Assembly: GCA_018881555.1 (NCBI GenBank)
Contig: JACAXG010000002.1
Coordinates: forward strand, 23,139,183 to 23,203,182
Source of the DNA: Amblyornis subalaris
Taxonomy: Eukaryota; Chordata; Aves; Passeriformes; Ptilonorhynchidae
Direction of reading: 5' to 3'
Length of the DNA: 64,000 nt
In this document: positions 1-12,600 of the stretch, in pieces
Layout: each line of letters starts with the position of its first letter
Numbering within the stretch: position 1 is the first letter of the stretch
Program-made: the position numbers and the translations under genes
Notes under the pieces: generated by a model
The model's database searches: none
What the model was told of the DNA's origin: nothing
Seen by the model: only the letters and a program-made list of their open reading frames with translations

Positions 1-3000
1 ACAATAACCAGGAAACAGAGCACTTGTAACTTTCTTATTTTAAGCCATATGGTGTCTGGTACGTGGGTAGCTGCTCAACGTAGGAAGGTCAGAAGAAGCC
101 TCAGTTACCAATGCTACACCTCTGTAGTATAGCCAGTTAAAACTCAGGTTCCTAAAGAAAGCTGGCATTGTCTTACCTGTGTTGTCCTATCTCTTCTACT
201 TTTTGGTGCCGAATGCTGAGCGAGAAAGACGGCAAAGCTNTGCTCTGCCTCCAGTGTAAGCAGGCAATAGAATTGGCTGTCTTCAGAGGCAGAGGTTTAA
301 AAGGAACTTAGTAGATGCACTATGGTTGGAGACAAATTTAATACTCCGTATTCTCATTAGATCTTGGAGTTACTGAACTGGATTTTTTTTTTTTATTGAT
401 GGCTGAAAACATACAAATAGATACAAGCAGCCTCATGTTTTAATTATTTTGGAGCTGGATCATCACTAGTAGTTTCACTTATTTCATTTTTGGAGTTCAT
501 GAAAAGCATATTACTTAGTAGCATTCATATTTAATTAACTTTGCCTTGAAAACCATTATCACTGACTCATTTTCCTGTAAATATGTCTGAATCTTGTATG
601 TTGACAATGAGTAACAAAATGACACCAAGCCTTATGATGTGAGCAAAAAATATAAAAGATATGAGTAGGAGTTTGGTTCCTGCTTCCTCTTGACAGAAAT
701 CAAATGCTGCTTCCATAATTTAGATGTTAAATATTTGGTTTTTTTAAAACACCATGAATCCTACATGGCAGAAGCAACACTAACTGCATAGTCAAACTTT
801 GATACATCTGATATGTTTGAATGATAAACAATAAAAATCTATTCTTTAGGGGCACTCAATTCTGTCATAACCTTATGGGTTATTTCAAATATGCAGGACA
901 GAGAACCCTTATTTCATACAAAAACACTATTAATATTCTGAAAAATGAATAATTCAGAGATGTTAATTCTTTCAGGTTATTTTCTTCTTTCTCTCTGCCT
1001 TCTCCTGGGAGATAATTGTCTGAAGATGAAAAAAGGCAAAATATTTCTTACATTTGCATATGTTCTGCTAGGTGTTTATTAGAAGACTGAAGGTCAAGAA
1101 AGGTGTTTGTGAAGACACAGGATAGGGTTAGCAGGGCTTGTATTGTTTTTTAGATCTTCTGAGAATATTTTCAGAAGTTTTGGACCAGGTCCAGCCAAAG
1201 TTTTGTCCAACCAAGAACCTTCATTCACCTGGCAACAAGCAGCATTTTGCTAGTTAGCCATAGTGTTTTTTAAGAAAGATCGGTTTTCTTGGTTGATTGG
1301 GGTTTTTTTTAACTGAAGCCCAACCTGAAAGATGACCCAAGATCTTGATCATTACCGAAATTTCTGCAGGGAGACTAGAAGGCAAAGCTGAGTGAGCTTA
1401 TGGTCCCCATGGTAAGTTATAAAATTCTCTGCTGGATTTTAGACTTGACTGTAGTTTCTGGAGTTCTATTTTATGTCCAAGACTATGTTGTTGTAATCTT
1501 TCTAAGCATATCCAGGAGAAATAGGGTCAGGTTATTTAAGGCAAATAATAACGGAGTGTTCTAGTCAAAATCAATTACTTCTCCCTGAATATTACTGTAT
1601 CATGAAAAATTCCTATCAGTGAAGAAAAAGAATTATCAAGCAACTTGTGTTGAGAATGGACTAGTCATGATTGCACTTTACCAAATAGATGAGAACATGC
1701 CTATTTGCAAGGTGCGTTTTCCCCTACCTTACAATGTAATCCTAATTTTGATCTGATTAATTTTCAAACAGGTTTTCTTCATCCATGAGCCATCTCCATC
1801 AAAAAGTAGGTTAATTTAGTGAGGGTCATACACCTGTATGATGTGAAGGGCAAACAGAACTGTGTATCATTAGCAAACATATTCAAATTTGACTCTGTAA
1901 TGTCTGATCAGTTTTCTAAATAGTGAAATATGAATGACCTTTCTGAATCTTTGTGTGTGAGTTGTCTAAAATTTTAATTTCTTGCTTTCTCTCATGAAGT
2001 GTGCTTGTTTTGGAAGAGTTGTGTCACCTTAAGAGAATACATCCTTACCTGAGCAACCACACACAAAATAGAAGTATACAGTAGCTCAGGCTACATTGAA
2101 AGTTAATGGAGCAGAATGCTGTACAAACTATGAAGCACCTCCTTAGATGGCACATTTCTGTCTCANGATGGAAACACTGAACGACACAGAGAGATCCCAA
2201 AAATATAAGAACGAGTATTAGCCTTCTATCTATGGAATAGTCATAGCATGGCTAATGTGTCTTTAGTTCCGGATGTGGTGTGTACAGCATCAAAATTACT
2301 GATAATGAGTACTTAAGCTTTAAAGATACTTCTCTGAAATTACTGAGGAACAGAAAGGGTAGTAGTGAATCATTCAGACGAATTTTGACAGGGGTTCATC
2401 AGTCAGAGTTTAATTTCAACAGAGATTTATCTTACTTTTTGTTGAAAGANGAAACAAAGATTTCTTCAGTGTGTGTGAAGGGTCCATGAAAAGAGCTAAA
2501 TTTTCTTACATGCTGCAACTTCCTTACATGCTATTTTTAGTATATTTTTGTAAAAAGTAAAATAACTTGGTTTGAAACTCCTGAGTTATTTGTCAGAATT
2601 GATCTAATAAGCATCATTAAACATTTCTTCTCAGTGTTTGGTAGAAGAACTGAATAGCACTAGGACTTTGAATCCCTTGCTAGGAGTAGTAGTTTAAGAA
2701 TAAAGAGAATATGCAGAATCTAAGTAAACAGGGAAGTTTTATACAACTTTAATACTTTTCCTTTCTTGCCATAGTTGATTTGCCTGAGGCATCATTGTAA
2801 GAAAAAATGGACTACTGCTAGATTTATTAACTGTTAGCATGGTATAAGTTTTTTTTAGCATGCTTACTTGAAATATTGAAAGAGGAAAATAAGTAATGTT
2901 TTAATGTTCTTCTATTCCTTAGAACTTTTATGTGGTGGATGCAACCAAAAAGGGTATAACCAGCTATTGCAATGGATAGGGTACTCAGTGGAGAAAGGAT

Positions 3001-3193
3001 CCAAAACTTGCATGGAACTTTTCCTACAGAATCTTGTCTCTGAGGTTACAACCAATATATAAGCCCATCCTGCTTCTGGGAAAAATTCTCAACAAACAAG
3101 ATGTGTTTCTGTAAACAAGAAATCTTAGTTTTGACAAATTACAGTGAAAACCTATTTTATTGAAAAAAATCTCACCCAGGCTGCGCTCTACAC
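1..3193. other. Unique AT-rich non-coding sequence
   Basis: No recognisable gene, transposon or RNA gene is visible. Open frames are short and look random. The sequence is AT-rich with ordinary A and T runs. The only item that stands out is a splice-flanked 39-nt open segment at 177-215 on the minus strand, listed separately. The frame at 2280-2489 shows no family resemblance and no splice support. Confidence 0.6.
177..215 (-). other. Candidate 39-nt microexon (speculative)
   Basis: Seen: read on the minus strand, a pyrimidine-rich tract ending in CTCGCTCAG precedes a 39-nt segment that ends in CACAG followed by GTAAGA, a near-consensus donor. The segment is 13 codons long with no stop, phase 0 at both ends, and would encode HSAPKSRRDRTTQ. 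The acceptor and exon keep several CpG dinucleotides, which is uncommon in this AT-rich region. Inference: it could be an alternative microexon of a minus-strand gene whose remaining exons lie outside or far away in the window. I do not recognise the peptide. Pseudo-exons with good splice sites are common in vertebrate introns, so confidence is low. Confidence 0.22.
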
Positions 3194-3918
3194 TGTTGTC
3201 AAGGGTTAACCTGGGGGCAGGCCCCAGATCCCCATGAGGATATTCTTTAGAGGAAGAAGGATGGCAGAAAACAAGGCTGCAAGCTTGAGAAATGATCAAA
3301 TAGTTTATTTTACTATTACTACTACTAAGAATAGAAATAATAANAATAATAATATTAAGGCATTAAGGCAATACATAAAGATACATTTCCCTTCTCCCAA
3401 AAACCCACCAATGTCACCTTCTACCAAACACAGAAGTTAAAACAAAACATGGGATTTTTAAGGGACCTTCTTAATACAGAAACAAAGTCTCTCTCTTCTG
3501 CTACAACTCCATTTCAGGCAGTAGTCCTGCCCAGGAAAAAACTTACTGCAGTGAGAAAATCAGTCCCTCTCCCAAGAAACAGTCTATGGGGTGTTTTTTT
3601 AAGGATAAGATGAGTTATTTCCAGTCTGGATAAAGGTAAAAGGTCCTTCTCATCAATCTCCACAAATATCTCAGTATCTTCAGTCTTNGCACTTCTAACG
3701 AGCCACTCCTTCCGCGCTGTGGGAAACAAACTCTCCGTCCCCCCAAACGTGTTCCATGGCTTATCGGAAGTTGTATTTAAAGCTCACCAAGGCTTACAGA
3801 AGATAAAAGCCCCAGCTGTATATTTTATGTATCTTTCTCTCCTCTGACTCTGGGGTCACCATAATAGGTTCCCAGCCGCGTGGTCCCGCCATGTTATCTC
3901 TTCTCCACGCACCCAGGT

Positions 3919-3944
3919 TCTCTCTCTCTCTCTCTCTCTCTCTC
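3919..3944. repeat. (CT)n microsatellite
   Basis: A pure CT dinucleotide tract of about 13 units inside the LTR-like block. It forces Ser-Leu repeats in one plus-strand frame, which is an artefact and not a protein. Confidence 0.95.
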
Positions 3945-4007
3945 GGGAGAAAGGCTAGTATTTCATGGTATATACCTGAAGAATCTTGACCTTAGAAAGT
4001 CCTCATT

Positions 4008-4026
4008 ATCTCTCTCTCTCTCTCTC
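4008..4026. repeat. Second (CT)n microsatellite
   Basis: A shorter CT tract about 65 bases after the first, in the same LTR-like block. The pair may derive from one tract that was ancestral to this LTR family. Confidence 0.9.
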
Positions 4027-7000
4027 GGCGTGCAGTCTCCGATGCGGTGTTTTCCTGCAGCATAACAGGTCTCAGTTTGAAATGAACCCACGCGTCCAAA
4101 AAGTGGCGGGGGTCCCTCCAGGGTCTCGGGACCGCCGACGTGGCACTGCCACAATTTAATGTGCATTTCTACTCCTGCCACCCCTCAGGGAGGTGGCAGG
4201 GCCAGGCAGGTGNGGCCCCAGGGGGGGCTGGAGCCCCCCAGGGAATCTACAGCCCCTCTCGCTCTAGTTCGGAGCTGCTCTAAGATGGAGGATACCCTGC
4301 ACCACTTCCTTCTTCTTCTTCTCCAATATGCTAATTTCNCTAGGAGAATACAACTGCTCAAGGGTCCAAAGTTTCATCCAATTTCAACCCATTACAGGTG
4401 TACAGACTGAAGAGGTTTGCTGTAGAATGTGCAGGTTGAGGCCTGTCTGTTTTATTCAATTGCCTCTGGGACAGATTTTTTTTACTAGGAGCTTGAGGAA
4501 TACACAGTCTATTATTTTAAGAATGTGTCAGTAAGATATAATAAGCCGAAGGACACTTATTTGATTATCTGTCCTGTAGTCTCCCAACACTGACAAAATG
4601 AAGCTGAGCNCTTGTGCATGACCTTCATTGGGATATGTGTGATCAAGACTAGACACAAATGAGCAAGCCGAAGGCTGGAAGCTGATAACTACCATGGAGA
4701 TTTCTAATTGGAAGAATAGAAATTGTTAGAAATTCTCAAATCCTAGACCAAGATTATTATTTTGCAAATCCACGTGCAATATGTGAATCTTATTATCATC
4801 CTGCATTTTGCTTTTAAAATAGGTAATATGAAGAAGACAAAGACAAATTTCTAAGTTTCTACCTTACCTGTCTACACATCTCCCTAAGTGTCATGCCATG
4901 GACAACCATAAACTAAAAAGCACCACTGGCATGTAAAGAATTTGTGGATGCAATGGCAGGGATGACCAGCTTGGTGAGAATGGTTGTTTAACCCAGAGTG
5001 TAATTCATAAATATTCAGGAACCAAGTAAGCAATTTGTTTCATTCTTTTGGAGACTTGTACATTGGAGAAGCCAATGTAGAAAATAGCCATGACTTGTGC
5101 GCTGTGTTGTGAAACTTTGTTTTAGGAAGTGCTTTCAAAGAACACTAGTTTCTGGATTAGCGGAAAGTATTAGAGGATGGTATCCTCTACCATCAAAGTA
5201 GAGAGGAGTTTGAACCTTCTGCTTAGACAGCTTTTCCATCATGTTTGCAGGATTTCAACTCTCATCAGAGAGAAAAACTTGGAGAAACCCTCAGATATTT
5301 ATTTGGCAAAATATCTAGGAATGGTTTGAGTAGGAGAGAGAAATAGTTCATCAGCACAATGTGGAAAGCTATTATGAACAGAAGCAGACAGACCTAGACT
5401 TTTTTTTTTAAGTTAATGGAAAGAAAAAATCCCTTAAAGTGAAACTAATAGTAAAATTGTCAACAAGGAAAATATACTAAAAGTCAAGTGTAGTAATCTA
5501 AAAAATAACTAAAAAGAGAATAAAACAAGCTTTTCTAAACCAGAAAGCCTCTGCTTAAATTTTTTTTCAGCTACAGTNTTATCAATAAAACATAAATACA
5601 GAATTTCATTTCTTCTTCTGTCCCCACAAATGTATAAGCAAATGGAGGCATAGGTCATTTTCAATGTGTTTTAAGAGACTTCCATTTGGTAGAAAACAGT
5701 CTTTGGATGCAAGAACTCAACCCAGATGTCCACAAACAAGCCTACAAACTAAAACTGAAGGATAATATAAAATAACAGAAGAAAGCATTGATACAATTTT
5801 GAGTGCTGGAGAATGAATTCAGAATCATGGGAAATGTAACTCCAAATTACTCCTAACATGTGCCTGAGTGAGCAACTGGTCTGGAAAGGTTCTGGTCTTA
5901 GATTCAAAGCACTAAAGAGGACAATAAGTAAGGCTATACAAAGAAACTGTCCCTTTCTTTAAAATACACCCATTTGAAAGAACTTTTCACCATTCTGTTC
6001 ATGCTTGTATCTGCAGCATAAAGCAGAGGTCACTTGTATTAGCTGGGCCATTTCAGAGTTAAAAAGTATCCTTTTAAAAAAATAAATCTCCTGATCCCAA
6101 TTTGCAAAATGGATAGAATCCACAATGCTATTGACCTCAAATTCAGATTAGCTTAATTTAATCACATTTATGCTTGCATTGTTCAATTTTTATATAAAAG
6201 AAAAGGAAAAAAAAGAAATGAATGGCAGCTGTCACTCGTCCTAAGCCTGGTAGACTATTTGAAATCCTTTTGTGCCATGAATAAAGTATTTCTTTGGCAG
6301 ACAACAGAAATATGTTCATGTCCTTGTAAAATAACCTGGGTCATTTAGAAGAATTATTAGCAAACAAAAGACGTCAAGGCTGGATTATTTGGCTTGGTCT
6401 CACTAGACTTATATGAATATGAATGACGCTTCCTGAATGTGCTGAGATGTGAAACGCAGCAACAAACTTTCTAATCAGAACTAGTAAACAAGTAGGTCTT
6501 AAAGTGTACAAGTCAAAAACAAATGTTGTGAAAATCAATGTGAAAACTAGTGGTCCTAAAAGAGATGCTCTGAGATCTGTTGATGAACTTTCTGATCTGG
6601 ACAGCCTCACTTGTACCCATACAATGCTGTCCTGAGTATGTAAGGCAAGCACTGTTTTCATAGACTGGATTCACACCAGCCTTCTATCAACAGCAAGTTC
6701 AGCTGATGGAGGTTCAGCAGTAAAAGGCAGATGGGATACTAGAAAAGACAGGTCATTTCTGTTGGGACTCTGTGGCATGACAGTAGCTAAGGCATTGTGT
6801 AAAGCTTTGGACACCAGTTTCCAGGAACTGGTGTCTTCCTGGCTTGTAGAGCATACACACCTTATACAAATAACAGTCCTGNTAGAGACTGAATGCTAAA
6901 GACGTTTTTTTGCTTTCCACAGTCTTGGCCACTCAAATGCACAAAAAATGCAAGTGGACACAGGCACTTGACAGCAGCTGTCAAGATGAAATGCAAAGTT

Positions 7001-7366
7001 TGGCAGAATAGTCTCAGTCCTACTGCTCTTCTGTGGTGTTCCTATTGTTTCCTTCTCTCTCCCTGGGCCAAAGGGGCAGTTTTTTGGTGTATGCTGATGG
7101 AAACTGGCAAAAGTCAGGGCTGGATCACCATGGTAAAAGGCTGCTGTGCCTGCTGCTCCNGGCTGCTACCTGTTTGGGCATCACCAGGCTGAGTGATGTA
7201 CAGTGTCAGTTCAACATGATGGGCCTACAGCTGGGAGAAAAGTAAAGCTCTGAGCATGGATCTCATGACACACTAGTGGCATTTCAGGGCTCTGNCATCC
7301 CTGACAGGGAGCTGACTGACTGAAAGGTCGCAGAGGGCTTTAATTGCATTATTGCCAAGCTGATTT

Positions 7367-7381
7367 AAAAAAAAAAAAAAA
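7367..7381 (+). repeat. Poly(A) run followed by GA-rich tract
   Basis: Fifteen consecutive A bases followed by GTGAGAGAGAGAAA. No AATAAA signal sits at the usual distance upstream, so this is more likely a simple A-rich tract than the tail of a retrocopy. Confidence 0.85.
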
Positions 7382-8002
7382 GTGAGAGAGAGAAATNGAG
7401 AAATCTACATGGCACAGACCTACTTGTATTATTGTGAACCTATTTTCTGTATCCTTTTTAATCTTTCAGCTTTTAAAGGTGTAAACCTACATAAATAGGT
7501 GATTCATGAATCCTTCTTCTAATTTTACTTTTATTTATGTGTTCCCTTTCTTTCATCCTAGACTTTAATCTGTTCTTTAACTTATAAAGCTTTTCAATTT
7601 AAGACTTCTTATCAAGTTAGCTTTCTACAAGATCCCAAAGAAAATAAAATCTTGGGTTCTAGCTAGTTAGATTTTGCCTTGAATAGTAGTGCATTTGTGT
7701 GTCACATACTGTGAGTTACAGGCATGTGTGTTTTCAATCACTGAATAATCTTGAACTTTACAAGAAGTTTTAAACTTTCTAAAATATACATNAATACATT
7801 GATAGTCAAATACATTCCAGTTATTATCGTAACCAAGAGCAGGATTAAAGTATCAAAGTTAATGTACAAAGGACAATGTGTTGTAGTCTTTTTGTTCTGG
7901 ATTTATGCATCTATGGCATGTATAAAGGGACAGGATTATGCAAGGAAAGGTGCCAGTCTCTCAGGCTCATAAGAAAGCCAATTTTTTTGTTTATTTCCCT
8001 AT

Positions 8003-8028
8003 TATCTATCTATCTATCTATCTATCTA
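8003..8028. repeat. (TATC)n tetranucleotide microsatellite
   Basis: About six and a half perfect TATC units. Such loci are usually length-polymorphic in vertebrates. Confidence 0.95.
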
Positions 8029-8934
8029 GATATAAAATAACTCAGAAAACTATCATACTATTATGTGATAACATTTCTGTTCTTCAAAACACATTCCATT
8101 AGCAGTGTCGTGTTTGTTCCACATCATAAAGCTGATACAATACATTAAAGGGAATTCATTTTAATTACTTCACAGAAGTGTTATGACTTANTCCCACTCA
8201 TTATAGGAATATATAGGAGAATCTTGAAACCTTTGTAGATAGAGTGTAAAAATATTTAGTCCTTATTTCTTTTGTAACCCTTTAGGATGTATCTTGTCAA
8301 AGAACTGCAAGCAGATCAAAGATATTAATTTACACTATGAGACATTCTGATATGTATGACAGCGCAATTCAGGGGAAAGGTGTCTACAGGGATATTAGTT
8401 ATGCTGTTTCCATTTATTGCATGGTGGCTGATAATCAAATGCATGCACACTAAGTTGGTGTTGTGGTCCCTGTCTGGCTGATATATTGAAATGCCCTGGG
8501 GCATCTGCATAGGACTGGCAGATATAATCCAGGTTTTGTGCCTTTCTGAAAGAGAAGCAAATGCCAAATATATAGGTATCTTCTCTTTGACCTGATCAAT
8601 CAATCCACCTGNACTGGTACAAAGAACTGACTGCAAAACTGTCATTGGAAGCCTGATCTGTCTGACAGCTCACAANGTGTGTCTGTGAAAGGGGGCAGGT
8701 GTGTTCAGTGGGTTGTACCTCTGGATGGGCGCCTCCATTACTCAAATCAACAGAGAGCACCAGGGTTCCTGCTGCTAATGGTCATGATTTTCTTCCAGAG
8801 AACACACTGCATGACAAGATGCAGTGTGTTCAGATTTCTGATTATAAATCTGTGTTTGGATGTGCTACAGAGTGCACTGCCATTTGGTTTAACACTCATG
8901 GGGATAGAAAGAAGGGAAAAAAGTTCACTTCTTG

Positions 8935-9640
8935 AAGGAACCCTGTTCAAATGTGTCTTTAAAACCTCCAGTGATGGAGTCTCCACCACGTCCATGCGGA
9001 AGTTCTTCCAGTGAATGGTAGCTCTTAATGCAAAAGATTCTTTTCACATATCAAGATGAAACCTCTCCTGGTGCAACTTTTACTTGTTGCCACTTAACTT
9101 CTGCACGTCTTTCCTGTGAAAAGAGAGTCTCCATCCTCTTTGNAGCTACCCTTTATTGGAAAACTGGGATGAGGTCCTCCCTGAGCCTCTTCTTCTTCAA
9201 GGTAAAAGGAGCTAACTTCTCCATAGACCATGTTCTCCAGCCCTTTGGTTATCTTTATGGACCTCATTTGGACCCTCTTTAGTCTGTCCACATCCTTTTT
9301 GAATTGTGGGGGGCAAAACTTGACACAGTACTTCAGCTGTGGCCTGGCAAGTGCNGAGTACAGTAGGATGATCACANCTCTATCTCTGCTAGCAATGCAC
9401 TCGCAGATGCATCCCAGGATCCAGTTTGTCTTTGTTGTTGCAGCAATGCACTCGAACCATGTCCAGCTTGTTGTCCACCAGGACCCCCAGGTCCCTTTCA
9501 GTAAGGCTGCCCCCANCCACACAGATCCTAGCCTGTACTGGGGTCTTTGATTATGTTGTGCCAGGTGCAGGACCTTGCACTTGTCANTGTTAAATAACAT
9601 ATAGTCCTTGTTTGCCCACACAAAATTCTTTGTCTCATCC
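8935..9640 (-). mobile_element. CR1 LINE fragment, ORF2 C-terminal region
   Basis: The minus strand translates to the C-terminal part of CR1 ORF2 and runs toward the 3' end. Readable blocks include KCKVLHLAQHNQ, NWILGCICECIASRDR and LARPQLKYCVKFCPPQFKK, which follow the usual CR1 order of residues downstream of the reverse-transcriptase core. In CR1 the ORF2 protein (endonuclease plus reverse transcriptase) nicks DNA and primes reverse transcription from its own 3' end. This copy lacks the catalytic domains, drifts from the family sequence after the VQMRSIKITKGLENM block, and has no octamer tail at its low-coordinate end. It is an old, 5'-truncated, inactive copy. A long minus-strand open frame survives across it (9094-9747), but its first codons lie outside the homology, so it is a relic. 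Confidence 0.9.
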
Positions 9641-12600
9641 TCATGTGGAACTGAGAAAATTATAGAACTTCGGAAAGGAAGAGAAATGACTGTCCTTCCT
9701 GCGTTTCTTTGCACCTGCCTTTGCCTTTGTGACCATGCAAGTCTCATTTTCCCTGTTCCTTAAGCATGAATGGTACTGAATATATTGCACTTGGACAATT
9801 GTCTGTTGAAATGGTAAAACAAGCTAAAAAAGNCAACAACCAACCCTTCCTGCTCGACTCTCTACACAGACCCTAAGTTTCTTCCTAGGATAGTTTGGTT
9901 CCTTCTAGAGAAGATGTATTGAGTCACTTTCTTGCCTCAAATGATAGTGGAATAGTCTCTCCCTTGGCGTTTCAGTCGCATTCTCCTTTTTGTTAAAATA
10001 TGCATATTGGGAGGTATTGTTAAGAAAAATCTTTCTATCTCTGTCTGTCTGCCTGTCTCTCTTTTTGCTGTTACTCCAGATTAGTAAGAAAACACAAGGA
10101 AGAAGGGCTTGCTTAGCCTCTTTGTATAATTTACATATTGTGCTCCTCAGCTTTTTGTGAGAAACNAAAACTTAGTGAACAGAAGGTTTTCCTCTTCATG
10201 AAAAGCATTATCTGTAGGGAAGGAAAAAAGTGTGNATATTCTTCTTTATTGCCAGTACCTCTGAGGATTTGTTATATTGCACTCTGATGAGAAAATAATG
10301 CTCCATATTAAATAGCATGTCAGGAATGACTCCAGTTTTCCAGCATACTGGAGCAAAGAGAGTGCAAAAATTCACTGTAATTATGGNAAACTTCTATATA
10401 CTGAAGGGGAACATGGTGAGAGTAATGCACTGCCCTAAGTAAAATCTCTTCTTTGCATTGACCTTGAGTCAGAGAGCATTTTTTACAGTTATGGAAANAA
10501 AACTTATCTGAAACCATTCCTAAAAAACCCAAATGTATTGCAACATATGATACTGCCAGAGGCCTTCTTTTAGTAACATCAGATTGGAATGAGTGTGTAA
10601 ATCTGAAGAAATTTAATTTTTTTCAGTAGAAACCCATCAAACTCTGCACAGGCTTGAACACCAGAGANGTCTCTCTTTTCTGCTTGCCTCAGGCCTTGAT
10701 GTTGCACTCTCTTCCCACAGCATACAACAGAGTGGGGTGTAACAAAGGACAGAGAAAGTCATATTTCAGTGTAATCTGAGAGAAGTCAATAAGATAAGAT
10801 TTGTTATCAGTGTGCATTTATTAATGTTGTTCTCATTTTTCACTGCAGGAGTCTAGCTGAAGTATAGATACAGGAATCCCATCTAGACAGGAACCAATTT
10901 CACGCATCTTGCTGTGCCCATTTTTTTGATATGGAAGCTGATGTTATTTATAAAACAAGACCTTTAAAAGTGAAACATGAAGACATGTAAATTGAAGAAA
11001 TATTTGTTTTTCACNTTTGTTAATGAAATTGCTTTTTTTTATATGCATATCCTTGATCTGTCCCTTTCTCTTCCACTTGATGTTGATGGGGAAACTGTCA
11101 AAAGTTATGATGGTGCATGGCTCACGGAATTTTTAAAAACAAGCTTTAGAAACTGAAATCAGATTGTTAGTTGTTAGACCAGAGAGAAAAGGATTGCCCA
11201 AGCACTCTTATCAATGCAGGAAAGTGCTGGTGAAAGGTAATGAGAGGGGAAAAAATAGAGGATAATTTCTAATCCTTGTCATATGCTCTTTAAACTCAAA
11301 TTACCCTAAAGCAAAATTCTTGTGATTTCATCAAGAAACAGCCAGATCCAACTGTATCTAACAACAAATACGATGAACTGTCATTGTGTGTGTGTGAGAG
11401 ANAGACCTCACATTTAATTTAGATTCTTTGCATTAGAATAACCCTACAAAGTACTTCATAAGACAAGTTAAACATTCCAGCATCGCTTTGAGGAATCAAT
11501 ATCTTCATTTTGCACAAGGAAAAATGGAAAGACAATAATTGAGAATCTGTTTTCCAGGGTCTGCAGGAAACTGTAGCAAGCCATGGATATGTTTTCTTGT
11601 GCAGAGATCTTAATTTCCCAGACCTGTGGGGTTTTTTTTTAGACTTTTTCTTTGATAGGTATTTGAATGGTAATAAAATCTCTCTTTAATGTGTTGTTTG
11701 GGAGAGGACTGTTAAAATGGATACTTCAATGTCTTCTTAAAAATGTATTTATGCCAACAGAAATATATACTCCAGAAATACACAACTGGATTCTGGGAAG
11801 ATGCCATCAACTGCAGGCTTACTTATGCGGAGAAATGTTGTGTAGTAGGGTCTTGGCAGGATAAAAATAATAGAGTAAATGTTTTTTCTGTTTATAATGG
11901 GGAAAACAATGAATAATTTTACGTAGCTTTTGTCTACTCAATTAGTCATCCCCTGGTACAGTAAAGAGCTGAAAAGGTACTACAGAAAAAAGAACAAAAA
12001 GCTTCTCTTGTTTTATTAATGTCACATTTTTTGTCTGTCATTTAGTTTTTCTGTTTACTTCTAACTTCCTAAATTGACCTTTGAAANAGTGTTGTTCAGT
12101 AAAATAAAATGAGAAATTTCTTTTTGTTTTTATTTAATTTTTAGATTAGTAATGATAATTGAAATTGTTGATCTTGTGAGTGACTTACAAGGAGTAGCAA
12201 CAGAAAGCCACTGCTGAGTATCAAATGAATTTTCTGTTGGTTTTTTAACAGATTGTGTCNTTTGGTCATTCTTACAAGATGCTATAAAAATTATTAATTT
12301 ACCTTTAAAATTAAGTAATTTTGCTGTGGTCGTGTGTTTAAGTAGGGCTAGTTAAGTCACTTTAACACACCTTATACTACAGGGGAACTCTTTAAGTGGT
12401 GTATAGCTTTGAGCACAAAAATAAAATTGACTGTTTGGGATGAGGGTGGGGAAAAGGTTTCTACTGCCTGCAGTTTAATTTTTAAATATGTAAAAAAAAT
12501 GGGATATCTGAAATACTATAATTTTCCTGTGATGCCTAATGTGACATTTGATTGTGTTAACCATTATTTTATGGTGTTCAAAACCATGTAAGATTTTTGT

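Larger units (their letters stand above)
3194..4396 (-). mobile_element. Candidate solo LTR of an avian endogenous retrovirus
   Basis: Read on the minus strand, the block starts TGTAATGGGTTGAAATTGG at 4396 and can be ended at ...CTTGACAACA near 3194, giving the TG...CA termini of an LTR. It differs sharply from its flanks: it is richer in GC and CpG, and it has two CT/GA microsatellites. It also has a TATA-like CTTTAAATA on the minus strand near 3770 and an AATAAA-type signal (AAAATAAAC) near 3308, in the order expected of U3, R and U5. No gag, pol or env remnant and no second LTR lies nearby, so it would be a solo LTR left by recombination. I found no matching target-site duplication: the flanks are TACAC on the left and GGTGT on the right. 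The 3194 boundary is therefore uncertain, and 1.2 kb is long for an LTR. Family assignment (ERVL or ERVK) is not possible by eye. Confidence 0.6.
4397..8934. other. Unique sequence between LTR and CR1
   Basis: No recognisable gene or transposon. It contains a slightly GC-richer patch at about 6890-7320 followed by a 15-A run at 7367-7381 and a short GA-rich tract, and a TATC microsatellite near 8003. A 10-base match (AAGCCGAAGG) occurs twice, near 4543 and 4665, without extended homology. Open frames are short and lack recognisable domains. Confidence 0.6.

Noticed and set aside
3880..4181. Frames with Ser-Leu or Arg-Glu repeats on both strands
   Set aside because: They arise from the CT/GA microsatellites inside the LTR-like block.
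9094..9747. 217-codon minus-strand open frame as an intact gene
   Set aside because: Most of it is CR1 ORF2 relic sequence. The first part lies outside the homology, the frame drifts from the family sequence, and it lacks the catalytic domains.
10850..10990. Terminal exon after TTCTCATTTTTCACTGCAG
   Set aside because: Stops follow quickly, and no donor or polyadenylation signal was found nearby.
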